In this document: positions 47,829 to 59,660 of the stretch, piece after piece
How the letters are laid out: each line of letters begins with the position of its first letter
Numbering within the stretch: position 1 is the first letter of the stretch
Source: Doryteuthis pealeii
Taxonomy: Eukaryota > Mollusca > Cephalopoda > Myopsida > Loliginidae
Length of the DNA: 64,000 bases
Direction of reading: 5' to 3'
Assembly: GCA_023376005.1 (NCBI GenBank)
Contig: CM042152.1
Location: 86,683,569 to 86,747,568, forward strand
Notes under the pieces: model-generated
What the model was told of the DNA's origin: nothing
Seen by the model: the letters and a program-made list of their open reading frames with translations, nothing else
Database searches by the model: none
Program-made: the position numbers and the translations under genes

Positions 47829-49230
47829 TATTTAAAACTAAATCTTGTTCTAATCTGCCTTTTGTATGAATGAAATATCTCAGAAAAAAAAAATTACTAT
47901 AATACAAGTATCTGTATGATTTAGGTTTAAATTTTTATGATTTAAACTTTATTTTAGCATTTCGAACAGATATGATGGTTTGGTTTGGTGGCTGAACTTG
48001 CACAAAGGTGTCAAAATTAGGGTGACCCAGAAAAAACAGAACCCACAAATTTTGTAATAAAACTGTTAATTTTAACTAGCGGGGTTTAGGGTTAAGGTTA
48101 GGGTCGGGTTGGGGTTTAAGGTTAGTTTAATGGGAAAATACATAAATAATTTGGGTTCTGTTTTTTCTGGGTCAAACTAATTTTGACACCTTTGTGCAAG
48201 TTCAGCCGGTTTGGTTTGGTTTACTTTGTTTAATGGCATATCAACCTTTGTTGTTTATCTAATGCCAAAGTAATCCTTGTAGAAGAAAAATTGTGGTACT
48301 ATTTAACCCATAGCTGGGAGGATGAGAGTGTTCATACCTTTCCCAAGAGTATTAGTTTTAAAGTGAATGTATTAGCGTGACTGGAGTTCAAACTTGCTTA
48401 CTACAATGTGGCAGTTCAGCATGTTAGCCACTACACCAGTGGGGACTTCCCCTAGCAGATATGAGTTTTACAAGCACACAGACCGAGCAGAAGGATATTT
48501 CTAGTTTATACAAACACAAGTATAGTTATTTACTAAGTTTAGCTTAGATGTGGCACAAGGCCAGAAGTAAGGGTCGCCCAGTGATAATGGTCTGTGAATC
48601 TAGCTTGCTAACCATTACACCACGTGAGTATAAGCATTATAATCATTAGGCTTGGATTATAGCCAAGCAAGAAATGAAGATTAGGTTTGTTAATACACAG
48701 ACCAATTTACTTGCCCCAGTGGACAATCAATGTACAAAAATTCACCCTTGGACTCAGTGAGTACCAGCCCGCTTATTCAAAATATAATGATGCTAATTTA
48801 CACTTGACTCTGGGCTGCAAAAGTCTCTCTAGGCTTTTAAAGTTTGCTGCTCAAGCATTCAATGAAATGAATGATTCTTTAACCTTTAAGGTTTTTCTAC
48901 CTTTCTTTCCTTTAAGATTTTTCTACCTCTCTTTCCTTTAAGGTTTTTCTACCATTACACTGTGGGGACTTACCCTAGCAGATATGAGTTTTACAAGCAC
49001 ACAGACTGAGCAGAAGGATATTTCTAATTTATACAAACACAAGTATAGTTATTTACTAAGTTTAGCTTAGATGTGGCACAAGGCCAGAAGTAAGGGTCGC
49101 CCTGTTTTTCTACCTCTCTTTCTCTTGGGTATGATAAACAATGGTAAGGAACCAGGTTCTCAGGTACAAATCTGGAAATTTTCTTTGCCTTCGTTTTAAA
49201 TTTAATAAAAAATTTAACAAGCAAAAGTTC
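47829..49230 (+). repeat. Segment c3 of the duplication
   Basis: Matches c1. Includes the same 140-bp direct repeats (48,446-48,587 and 48,964-49,102), reversed S1 fragment (48,297-48,440) and S4 SINE piece (48,541-48,630). Confidence 0.9.
47991..48206. mobile_element. Foldback element F1 (copy c3)
   Basis: Arms begin GCTGAACTTGCACAAAGG and end in the complement. The centre is telomere-like (GGGGTTTAGGGTTAAGG). Slightly shorter centre than the c1 copy. Confidence 0.8.
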
Positions 49231-49492
49231 TTAGTATTATTTGTATTATTCGGACTATTGTCCTCATCTTCATTGTTATCTGTACAACGTTTCAGCCCAT
49301 GTGCCCTCCGGCCTTCTTCAGATATTTCTTGTCTGACTCGGGAACCTTCTCAGATGTGGGAAGCTTCTTGTCATAATCGGGAGCCACCACGACAAGAAAT
49401 ACCTGAAGAAGGCCGGAGGGCACATCATCTGAAACGTTGAACAGATAACAATGAAGATGAGGACAATAGTCTGAATAATACAAATAATACTA
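49231..49492. mobile_element. Palindromic PLE terminus with two opposed hammerhead-like motifs
   Basis: Arms of about 100 bp (49,231-49,331 and 49,391-49,492) are inverted copies from TTAGTATTATTTG to GACAAGAAATACC. Each carries CTGAAGAAGGCC...GAAACGTT (49,283-49,324 minus; 49,400-49,441 plus). The 60-bp loop resembles the 18-bp VNTR region. This matches the back-to-back terminal arrangement seen around the GIY-YIG fragment, with the coding part lost. Confidence 0.8.
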
Positions 49493-49612
49493 ATCATCAA
49501 GTCTCATCTAAAAAATTCTGAGAAATATTAAAAGTTCTTTTTTAAATCCAGCTTAGTTGCAAGGATTTATAATGTCAATAAATAAGAATGAGAATAACAT
49601 TCCTTATACATT

Positions 49613-49890
49613 GGAAGTGCATGGTGTAATGGTTAGAGGCATAGGAAATGGACTCATCAACCCAAGTTCAAATCCTGGACAATGTTGTTTGCATTTCACA
49701 TTGTGCTAATATTCTTGGGAAAGGTATGAATCCAACTACTCTCCCTCCAGCTATGGGTAAAATAGTAGGACAGAGTGGGCACTTTAACATTGGCTTGGTA
49801 ACCAGTCTAGGAGAAGGAAAACTCTGAATTCAAACCTGTTAGACTCCGCTTAAGAAATTAACCTTGTGTTGCATCCTGCTCATGCGTAAA
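49613..49890 (+). mobile_element. SINE family S1, near full length
   Basis: Head GGAAGTGCATGGTGTAATGG and B-box-like AAGTTCAAATCCTGG; complete body including CTCCCTCCAGCTATGGG; tail TTAACCTTGTGTTGCATCC. One of the best-preserved copies in the window. Confidence 0.85.
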
Positions 49891-50577
49891 TATACATTCC
49901 TTAGACCAGCGCAACTAAAAATGCTGGTACATATAAGTTATCGACTGCCAGTACATGGCGAGTTTCCAGTTTCACATGATGATAATATATATATAACATG
50001 ATACGTAAAAATGAAAATGCATAAAATCTTTCTGTATTGTTTAATATTATTCTTTTCACATGCTGTGATACAATACAGCAGATAGAAATACTTGGAACTT
50101 GATCGGAAATAAAAGCTATGCGCAAACTTGTTTGCCATTGTTACATGGCACATTGGAAAAATATCCTGCCAGTATACCACATCAGATAGTTTGAAAAGTA
50201 TTGGCTAAGATCTTTCATTAAACAAGTAAAACACAAAGCTGTAGATATAATAGAGGTACCTTTCATTTGAATGCTGGAAGCAATAGTGCTTGAATTTCTT
50301 ACATGAAACATCGATAGGAAAATAAAGAATAAGAAAGAGAAGTAAGATAAAATAAATAATAATATAAAAATTAATAACTACAAGGTTGGATCAAAAAGTC
50401 CACAGCCTGACACAGTTATAAGCTGAATTTTTATCTGAAATTTCCATTGTATAATGTTCGATCTATGTTACCTCCAGAGAAGGGTTGAATTAAGTTAGAG
50501 ATTATGGTGAGAACTATTTATTGCATACGATAATTTTTTAATGACTTTGCATGATGGTTATTGTCAGAGAAAATAGA
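49891..50577. other. Intergenic DNA, nothing recognised
   Basis: Short minus-strand frames (49,901-50,180) overlap in two registers and show no motif. Confidence 0.5.
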
Positions 50578-50957
50578 ATTGTTAACCCAAGTTCAAATGC
50601 TGGATGAGGCTGTTTGCATTTAACTTTTTACTAATACCCTTGAGAAAGTCATGCATCCATCTATCTCAATTTCCAATGCATTTTCATAGTAAAAGTCATT
50701 TTCATATTAAAAATGCATTTTTATAGTAAAAGTCATTTCCAAAGCATTTTTATAGTAAAAGTCATTTCCAAAGCATTTTTATAGTAAAAATCATTTCCAA
50801 TGCATTTTTATTGTAAAAGTCATTTCCAATGCATTTTCATGATAAATAGGACAAACTGAGCTCTTTAGCCTTGGGAATACAACCAGTCTAGAAGAAATAC
50901 TCTGAATTAAAACCAGCTTTATTCTGTTAAAAATTGACCTTGTGTTATGTCCTTTTT
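50578..50957 (+). mobile_element. SINE family S1 interrupted by a minisatellite
   Basis: The 5' part (from GTTAACCCAAGTTCAAATGC) and 3' part (AGGACAAACTGAGCTC to AAATTGACCTTGTG) are split by 50,673-50,850, replacing the CTCCCTCCAGC block. Confidence 0.75.
50673..50850 (+). repeat. 29-bp minisatellite, about six units
   Basis: Units of the form CCAAAGCATTTTTATAGTAA plus AAGTCATTT start at 50,673, 50,739, 50,768, 50,797 and 50,826, with a variant unit between the first two. Confidence 0.85.
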
Positions 50958-51999
50958 TATGATTAGGCTATGAATTTATTAATGAACCTATATATCCATT
51001 TCAGATAAGATGTACATAATTCATTTATTAACAAATGGATTTAGTGTCAACTCTTGACTGTTGCAGAAAATGGAACCAAAAAATCAAATCCAACTGTAGA
51101 GATTTATGGAGTGGGTATTTGCCTCATACCCCACTTGTATGGGCTGGGCACAAGGCCTCGTTTTAATGTGGGGTAGAGATTTATGGAGTGATTAGCATCT
51201 AGCTATTTCTAGTTGAGCATGTTGTGAGGATCCAGACTTGGTAGGTTGTTTAAATAGTACATTGGACTATTCCACTTGTGTATTTGGGTTATGTTCACTT
51301 CCTGGATCTTGATCTGTTGTTGGTTTTAAAGTGGAAACTTTCATCTATATAAACTGAACACTTGACTGTGTTCAAGCATTTAGTGCAGAGCGTATTCAGT
51401 TACATTCTCTTTTCTTTTTGTCTGATTACTGGATGCTAGTAAAAGCCTTCCTGTGGAGGTGAGTATGATGTTTATTCTACACAACTTGTATGTTTGGTCT
51501 TATTTGCAACTTAAGAAATAAAGAAAAAAGTGAAAGTTTGGAATGGTGATTGGCATTATCCACTCCATTTTGCTTTTTCTCTTTGTTCACCTGTCAATAG
51601 TGATCCAGATTTTATAGTACTGTTGGTGACACATCTCTGACAATAATGTTAAGTATTTCCTAGAGCAGAACATGATTGGCAACACACTTGTCATCAGATT
51701 GTCTAACATCTTTTCAGAATATAACAATGATAAATCTAGAGAGAAGTTGATTATGAAGATAAAATCAATAATCAATAAAATAAAATCAATAGTTTATTGT
51801 AAAGATTTCATTTTCTTAACTTTATAAAGCTGGATTAGAATTTTTAATTTTCTTAGTATTGAAATCTAAAAGTAAGGGAGGATATCAGTCAAAGTTGAAT
51901 ATTTGATGCTGTGGTTTTGCTTACCAAAAGTAAAGTAATATGACTAAGACTAGAACAGCCATCATACTGAAGACGGTCAAGAGTTGAATGTTTGGTTTG
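50958..51999. other. Intergenic DNA with one promoter-like stretch
   Basis: TATATAAA at 51,346-51,353 is followed about 105 bp later by AGGTGAGT (51,457-51,464), a consensus splice donor. An 18-bp direct repeat, GTAGAGATTTATGGAGTG, occurs near 51,096 and 51,175. No open frame supports a gene. Confidence 0.35.
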
Positions 52000-52545
52000 G
52001 TTTGTTTTATGGCATATCAAACTTGGTGGGTTATTTAATGCCAACAAAGTTTTGGTATAAATCCATTCTTAATGGATACTCAATTTTTTTTATAAACACA
52101 TTTTTCTATTTAAACCATATATAGGACCCTTAAAGGTACTACCACTCCAGGTCTGAGTGGACCAGGGAGCAATGGTGATGAAAGGGTGGTCCACATTCCC
52201 TAAACCTCCAAAACTGGAACCTCACCATCAGATAGAGTCTAACGTCATTCCCAGGACATGAAGACCCTCAGCCACCACCTTCTAGCAACCATATGATAAA
52301 AAGGGATGGAGCTTCTCATAAAAGCAATTGAGGCAATCATATAGGTGCTAGGGCTTGACATGACCAGACGATTGATCAAAGAGGGCCTCTCCAACCACCC
52401 GTAATGACCAAAGTGGAGTGTTTCATGTCATAGACAGCTCAGCCACCTGGGTTCCATCATTAAGCATCACGGGGCACTACCCACGGCCAACAGGTAGCCC
52501 TGTTGGGGGAGTGTTACCCCTCTGCACAGATGCAGTCAGTGTATT
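52000..52545 (-). repeat. R600 repeat, near full length, diverged
   Basis: Reverse copy from GGTTTGGTTTG to the CTCTGCACAGATGCAGTCAG end. More substitutions than in the b copies, so an independent insertion. Confidence 0.8.
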
Positions 52546-52849
52546 CTAATGCCCCAGCTGACAGGGTGGTCAAGGGCTGAAGTGATGAAGTTATACCCAC
52601 AGGTAGAAGACTTCAATAAATAAGGACCAAATAAATTTAGAAAAGTTTCCGAAAGCAACAGATATTCCATAACCACTGGAATGTTTTGTTTCTTTCTTTC
52701 TTCATCTGTCCTTATTCTTGTAGAATAAACATAATACTGGTAGAAGAATCCCAATTACCATTGAATTGGTTAGACAAGGCAACAAGGAAGCCATAACTCA
52801 ATACGAATCTTACCTTGTTGTAAGCCTACTGCAGAATGCCAGAGTATTT

Positions 52850-52951
52850 ATCAAGCATCATGACATCAGAGAAACCAAGCAGCCAATCAGGACTCAAGTT
52901 ATCAAGCATCATGACATCACAGAAACTAAGCAGCCAATCAGGACTCAAGGA
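52850..52951 (+). repeat. 51-bp tandem duplication
   Basis: ATCAAGCATCATGACATCA... CAGCCAATCAGGACTCAAG at 52,850 and 52,901, three differences. 51 is a multiple of three, so the frame at 52,766-53,005 survives, but it shows no known motif. Confidence 0.85.
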
Positions 52952-53079
52952 ATGAAATCACCCAAATGCAGTATTCCTGAGTTCCATAAATACCAGCTGT
53001 TTTGAGCACCAGTCAGTAGTACTTGGTTGTTGTTGTTCAAACCAACACCATACTAGCTCACTTCAACATACTCAGCTAG

Positions 53080-53621
53080 CAGGGCTTGACATTAATGGTT
53101 GACATTGACATCGGGGACGATAAAAATTTCATCCGGGACAATCAATACGTCATCCAGGACAGTTTGCCGAGGACGATAAAAATCTTTCCTAAAAGTTAGT
53201 ACTACATTCCAATATTGGCCGTACAGTGATTGCCCGAATGCTGACCTCAAAATGAGGCAATGGCACCGCAGGTCTATTCTCAAAGCCATGTAATGAATAA
53301 TGGTGGAGGCAGATAGTTTAAAAGGACCGAATTATGTACTACTAACCCTACTCAGGGTAACTTAAAGTAAAAAAGTTTGTTTTTTTTTAGCTCAAAACAC
53401 ACTAGGAAATGGATTTTTTGTCCAAATATCCAGAATTATCACTGCTTCAGCTTTTCTTAATGTTTTATTACATGTTATTATGCTACTGATGACTGAAAAG
53501 TATAGATGATGCTAATGAATTAAACAAAAATATTTTGATTTCGGGATGGTCCAAATCTCATTCGGGATGGTTGATAATTTTTGTTTGGGACGATCATGAA
53601 AAATGTTAGTGTTGGGGCCTG
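53080..53621. mobile_element. Non-autonomous hAT-like DNA transposon with 8-bp target duplication
   Basis: TCAGCTAG flanks both ends (53,072-53,079 and 53,622-53,629). The left end is CAGGGCTTGACATTAA; the right end read inwards is CAGGCCCCAACACTAAC. Subterminal GGGACGAT and GGGATGGT motifs recur in opposite orientation near each end, as expected for transposase-binding repeats. The 542-bp interior has no transposase frame. CAGGG ends plus an 8-bp duplication point to the hAT superfamily. Confidence 0.75.
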
Positions 53622-53739
53622 TCAGCTAGCAACACAGCTGGATGTTAATCACCCAACAAATCTCTACAATTCTGCTAGATTGAGGCTTGTAGTAGTCTAC
53701 ACACTCTACCTAGAATCAAAATATTACTGCACAGGACTT

Positions 53740-54118
53740 AGGACATAAGGTCGCACTGACAGCTTGATTTCCATGACTCTCTCTCTCCACCCACCCCTAT
53801 CCGTCATATCTTCTCCATGGCATCTGGAATCTACACAAAGCTGGTTGATTTTTACTGGTTGGCCTACACTGGTGTGTGTATGTGTAGGTACCCACAGAGA
53901 AACGTCACTTATAAGTTTGTCCTTATTCTCCATCAGTGTCCAGCATGTCTTGTTCATCTTACTTGGATCGTTTGTGTGATAGGAGGTAGGTGGTTTCCAG
54001 GATTTGTTCATCTTTGTGTATTTCCTATCTAACTTTTTTCTCTAAGCATTTTGTTAGCATCCAGTGGTGCAGCCATACAGTAGCACCGAGAAGGCTACAG
54101 CTTGGAAGAGAGATCAGA
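53740..54118 (-). pseudogene. LINE reverse-transcriptase C-terminal fragment
   Basis: The minus-strand frames give LLYGCTT, NKSW, DKLISDVSLWVPTH, VGQPVKINQLCVDS and DRGGWRERV in the order expected near the end of a non-LTR reverse transcriptase (a GRP-x-K-x(n)-DR-x2-WR-x-RV layout). Frameshifts lie upstream of NKSW and after the ERV stretch. The polymerase core is absent. It is 5'-truncated, as typical of dead LINE insertions. Confidence 0.8.
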
Positions 54119-54186
54119 ATTATATATCATTGATCATTTGTCTCTTGCAGTTCATATCTTTTTACACTGTGTATATTGGCATCACA

Positions 54187-54187
54187 T

Positions 54188-54232
<45 letters not shown>
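54187..54232. repeat. Compound microsatellite (AT)n(GT)n
   Basis: AT run followed by a GT run. A further (TA)n lies at 54,431-54,465. The frames crossing them are artefacts. Confidence 0.9.
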
Positions 54233-54427
54233 TTGTGTATTTAGGCAGCATTTTTTCTTGTAGGCATATATTTGCAGATGAAGATGGCCCACAATAGGGT
54301 GGAAAGTATTTGGTCTATGACATATGGCAAATATATCAGCCAATTTTCACCAGATATTACAAAAATAATCCGGTAATACGAAAAAAACAAAGGACAAAAC
54401 TTGCAGACAAAAATGGCTGCATTATTT

Positions 54428-54475
<48 letters not shown>

Positions 54476-54506
54476 TTAAAAACAATCTCTCTATATGTCT
54501 GTTTTT

Positions 54507-54621
54507 CTTAGCTCAGTAGGTAGAGCATCTGACTAGGAACCACAAGGTTCTGGGTTTGATACCAGCCCTCTTCAACTGATACCGATTTTAGACTACCCTG
54601 ACAACTTTACTTTTATTAAAT
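54507..54621 (+). mobile_element. tRNA-Lys-like SINE S3 with deleted body
   Basis: TTAGCTCAGTAGGTAGAGCA (A-box region) and GGTTCTGGGTTTGATACC (B-box region) form a recognisable tRNA-like head, followed by AACTGATACCGATTTTAGAC and GACAACTTTACTTTT. The approx. 120-bp middle seen in other copies is missing. The 5' acceptor strand is absent, so it is not a tRNA gene. Confidence 0.75.
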
Positions 54622-57502
54622 GTTTTACTCTTCAAAATAATAATTGTTTTTCTCTGTATTATATTTCATATCTTATAGTTTTTAAAATAACTCTGGGATT
54701 TCCATGGATATAGATATCTGATCCGAGGCATACATGCCAATCCATGTGTAAGTAATCCTATCATTTTTTCATAGGAACTATGCTAGTTAACTTATAAATC
54801 TCATTCCAATGGCAGAATATTTGGCACATTTTTTTTTTTTTAGCTTTCACAATTTTTAGAGTGATTTAGTATCTATTTACATTCTACTTCAATCTATTTT
54901 TTCTTCTTCTTTTTTTTTTTGGTCTTTCCCTCAACACGAAAAACTGCTTTGCACTTTTCCCCAGTTGTCTATTATTGAACATAAAAGTTGCCTCCAACCA
55001 CCCAAAGTTATTTGAGAAAAAGAACTTCCAATTATCCCTCTAACTTTGGAAACTGAAAAGAATGTCACTCAGAGCAATGAAATTAGGAAAGCATTGGCTT
55101 ATTGGCCTTTGGCTTCAATGATTTTTAGATAGATTCCTGCTTAGTATACTGGAGAGATGGTTTGAAATATTAGTTGCAGACTTTGGGCAATGCAGACTTT
55201 TTGCATAATCAAATCATTTGTACTTGACAAAAATATTTTGCTTCTCTGTTCAATAAAAAGACGTTTAACAAAATGATCAGAAAGATAAGACAAAACTAAT
55301 AATTTCATTATTTTAATTCTATTTGTTATAGTCAAAACCATATAATTAAAAAGTCATTTCTATGAAGAAAAGAAATGCTTAAAAAGTTGACATAATGTAA
55401 AGAACAGCAATAAATAATTAAAAACTTTTTTATTTGAGGTTATTGTTATTTAATCACATTAGTTATATAGAGCTCTGTAAATGGAGTTAAAAACTGTTTG
55501 AATTATGCAAATATCCACAGTGGTTCAAGGTGTCTTGTACTTAAATGTACAATTTCAAGGATATTAATAAAGATTATCCTCTTTGATTTTGTAAAGCAAA
55601 TTAACGACTAAAATTTAGCCTCGGAAAAAATTCATATTTTGTGTTTTCATCTATTCATAACTTCGGTCTTTTATCTCTTTATTTATACTGTAATTAGTAT
55701 CAGGTAAGGACCAACTTGAAACAATTTTATGCCCCCAACATAAGGGGGGTCAAAATTAAGTGACCTGAAAAAAATTAGAAAGTTTTGAAATAAAATAGAT
55801 AATGCATTATAAAGATCGTTCTTCGATAAATAAACACTGAAAATTTCATTAAAATCTGATAATTCCCTGATTTTTTGGTAAATCATTTCTGTAGGGGGGG
55901 GGTGCTAAAGTCATTTGGTCAAAAATGACTTTGAGGCTGTTTGCCAGTCCCTAATATATATATATAATACCAAAAGTAAAGGAATCATATGTATGTTGGG
56001 AGATCATACAAGATGAGGGATAGTAGAATAAAACAAAGTTTTATTACAAAAATAAAATATGGGGGGGGGGGTATGAAAATACGTTTTTCTTAATGTCTAA
56101 ATATTAATCATAGAAGGAATTATTTTAACATTAACAGCAACACCATACAATTGTGTATAAGGTTGATCTTATGTATAAGGCTGAACCTGGATTTATAGTC
56201 AGGAAATCATTAATTCATATAGTCAATTTTTAAAGTCAAGAGTTTTTTAAATTATATTAAAAGTTCAACCTTACAACCATATTACTTATGTATATATTTT
56301 TTGCCTTATTGGAATGCTTGGTAGTATGAAGGATATTTAGTTGAGTCTCCACTCTCCAAGGACCAATATTAGCATTAGTATATCCATAATAATTGAGAGA
56401 GGGATAACGTGGAATCGGTAGACCAAAGCTCAGGTACAAAGACAACATTAAGAGAAACCTGGAGGACTTGAAGATTCCAATAGGCAGTTGGCAAGATGCA
56501 ACCAGAAATTGAATCAAATGAAGGAAACAGATTCATTGGATATGATGGACAGCAAATAAAATAAATTTTCCATAGTATACTAAACAATGAACAAAATGGG
56601 AAGAAAGACAAAATAAGATCATTTACACATACAAGAACATTTAACCTTTTATATACATAATATACCTAAAAGTAATATTAAAGGAAAAATATACAAATGT
56701 GTCCTATGGTAGAATTAGACACATATTGTTCCAAAAACAAGCAATATGTGGAAGGGGTACAAAATGGAAAAGAACTTACTTGATAAGTGTAAGTATCATA
56801 ACCATGTGGATTTATCATTTCTTAGCAGAGAAAACTTCTCTACTGTTCAAAGAACAGAGGCAAACAGAGGTTGAGAATGGGTTTCTGGGACTGTCATGTA
56901 ACACATTACTAATGGTAATTATCTAAGGGAGATAATTATTTACTGTACTCTACAGCTTAAAAAATTAAGTTTTTAAAATTTCATCTATACATAAGTATAT
57001 ACTTGATTTTTTTTTAACCAAAATTTTAACACTTTTGTACACTGTCATATTTTATGATATACCTCTCAATCTATTAAAAAAAATATCTATTGTTTTTCTC
57101 TTGAGTCTGAGTTTACATCAAGCATAAAAAAGTCATCAGTTCAAAATTGATTTTAAAATGACATTGTATATGTTTTCATCATTGTATATTTCTATCCTAA
57201 TTTTTTTATTAATTTGTATTTAACTAAATAAGCTTAATTTAATAAAGTGTTTTAATTGTATTTTTTTCATAGAAAGAATACTATAGGACAAGTATATAAT
57301 TATAACAGTGAATAATGTTTTTGCTATAACTCTCCAGAACAGTTAATTGGGGTTATACAATAACTTACTTTAGGATAATTAAAAATCAATTACACTGTTC
57401 TCAACTGATTGCAAAATATGGCAACTTAATTATGATTAATGATATTATATGATAATCCTTTTTCAACAGGAGACTAAATTCAAAAGATGCTTGACAGGAT
57501 CA
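54622..57502. other. Intergenic DNA, no recognised gene
   Basis: AT-rich, with homopolymer G runs at 55,896-55,904 and 56,060-56,070. Frames at 55,141, 55,683, 56,257, 56,375 and 56,699 are short and without motifs. Confidence 0.5.
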
Positions 57503-57711
57503 TGGTTTCCTAGTTCGATACATACCCTCACCAACTCAACGTATGAGTAGCACAGGGATCTGTGTGGTAAAGTAAGGAGCTGATGGTAGGTGTGGCGCTC
57601 CACCTCAGATGCTAAAATAATCTCCTTGGTCTAGCGCTATTGAAAAGGGGATAGACTCCCTTGCTGCATGGCTGATACTGACATTAGGCCGCCCCGACGA
57701 CTTTACTTTTT
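57503..57711 (+). mobile_element. tRNA-Lys-like SINE S3, 5'-truncated
   Basis: Starts at the B-box (TTTCCTAGTTCGATAC) and keeps the whole body: CCAACTCAACGTATGAGTAG, AGGAGCTGATGGTAGGTG, CTCCACCTC, GGGATAGACTCCC and ACTTTACTTTTTTAT. Confidence 0.8.
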
Positions 57712-59165
57712 TATAAGATCAGAACATCAACTCTGAGACACATGCACATTATATGCACGTAGATAGATATTGAGTTTTTAAAAGAAATGTTTTGGGTTTA
57801 GAAAATTAATTGCCGGTTGAGAATAGAGGCAGTTGTTAATTTAATCAGGAAAAATCAAGCAGGATCGAAATAGTTTTCTCAATGAAATTCTGATAGAAAA
57901 TAATCTTTAAAAAACATCATGGTTCTTTAAAAATGTTACCTTTCACAGAAAAGTTTGGGAAATGTTAAGAAAATAAGTTGATTTTGCTTAGTTTCAGTTT
58001 TTCTAACTAAGAAAATCACATCTAAAAAAGAAAAAGAAAAAAAAAAAAGAATTCATAAAAATGATAGATTTTTTTCAATATCTTTATGTGTACCACAATC
58101 GTAGAATTCTCCAAAGAATAAAATATCTATAAATACTTATGGTTTAGAATTCTTCTATCAAACATTTATTCATAGGAAGATTATTATTCAGATTCATATT
58201 ATCCAGAGGAAGGAAGAATTAAGAGTCAATTATTTTTTTTTCTACAAAAAAAGGTTTATAAATATATCTTTGAGTCTATCTAGTAAGTAAACTGGCACCA
58301 ATGGTCAGTGTTTAAGTACAAGCATAAAACCATGATGTTCAAAGCAGACCAACTCTTCCTTCTTGAAAGACTCGTATAACAATAAATGGCTTCTCCTCTG
58401 CTTATTAGCTATTATATACCAGAATAAAGCAAGCTTAGCAAATACATATGTATTTTTAATTATAAAGTATTAACTGCTCTCAATTATCATCATGTGAGAA
58501 ACATTTTCCTTTCACAATGTACACTTATTGCCAATGATAATAATAATAATCCTCCTCTGTAGAATTGTTTCTTACTATTGTGATAAAAGGTATCAGCATT
58601 TTGTGACTACATTTTATTCTCACTTCAGTCATTCAGCATAGAGTGATTAGTACTTTGTAACTAGTAGATTGGGTCATTCCAAAAATAAAACTACCCAACG
58701 GATATATTGAGAAAACAATTTCATACTTGGTTCATTATAAAACAAGGTGAAATTGATTTAGTTTATTGTTATACTTGTAAGAGGATCTTTGATATTTATA
58801 GCTGCATCAGTTTAAAAGATGACACAAAAGTCTGCATATAACAAAACTCAGACGTGTTCCTGTGCTTTTCTTTGGCATTGAAAGACTCGCTGGAACTAAT
58901 GACTGTTTCTGGTCAGACACTGTCCAAAGAAATTGCTGCAAGCAAGAGGAATGAGTACATGGAAGGTGTCTAATCCAATACAAAACCAAGTATTTTCATG
59001 GTATTTATGGCTATAAAAGAATAATAATTGGATGTTATAATGACTTGAAGCAATTACTACAACTTTAAGAAAAGAAATTATTTATTACATCTAAACTAGG
59101 AATTCAAGAGAAATAAGTAGCTTTAGATAAAACTTGGACTCATATACTACATATAAGGAAATTGC
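57712..59165. other. Intergenic DNA, nothing recognised
   Basis: No repeat family or coding signal recognised. Confidence 0.5.
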
Positions 59166-59168
59166 TAT

Positions 59169-59169
<1 letters not shown>

Positions 59170-59209
<40 letters not shown>

Positions 59210-59215
59210 AAATAT
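59170..59215. repeat. Compound microsatellite (TA)n(TG)n
   Basis: TA run followed by a TG run. Confidence 0.9.
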
Positions 59216-59302
59216 ATAATTTCTTTAACTCTTTACGAGATCATTTTTGTTATCATCCTCAAATGCTTACCAGATAAAGTTTTTTTTGTAATGTTAAGCA
59301 AG

Positions 59303-59660
59303 ATTGATTGGTTTATAGCATGTCAACTCTTGTTGGGATATTTAATGCCAAAATCAATCTTTTTGCAAACAATTATAATTTAAATTAACTATTTGTAATA
59401 CAAATAATTAATACACAATTATGATCAAATTCCTATTTGATGATGATGATAATGATAATAATAATAATAATATTTGTTTGTACACAGTTATATGGCCATT
59501 ATTTTTATATAATACTAATAATTTTCAACAAATCTATTTAACCCATAGATGGAACCCTAACATGTACTACCAATCTGGGTCAGAATTGATATGGTCATTA
59601 AGGGGTGATTTCACACTTTCCAAAACTGAAGCCTTACTATTAGATGCAGTTTATTGTCAT
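59303..59660 (-). repeat. R600 repeat, old diverged copy
   Basis: The blocks GATTGGTTTATAGCATGTCA, TATTTAATGCC, TTTAACCCATAGATGG and ACATGTACTACC match reverse R600, separated by an AT-rich insertion that includes a GATGAT/AATAAT run. Confidence 0.65.

Noticed and set aside
52766..53005. 79-codon frame with a repeated His-Asp motif
   Set aside because: The repetition comes from a 51-bp tandem duplication in DNA. No start context or domain supports a gene.
54507..54580. Possible tRNA gene
   Set aside because: A and B boxes are present but the acceptor and anticodon stems do not close, and the 3' side continues as SINE sequence.
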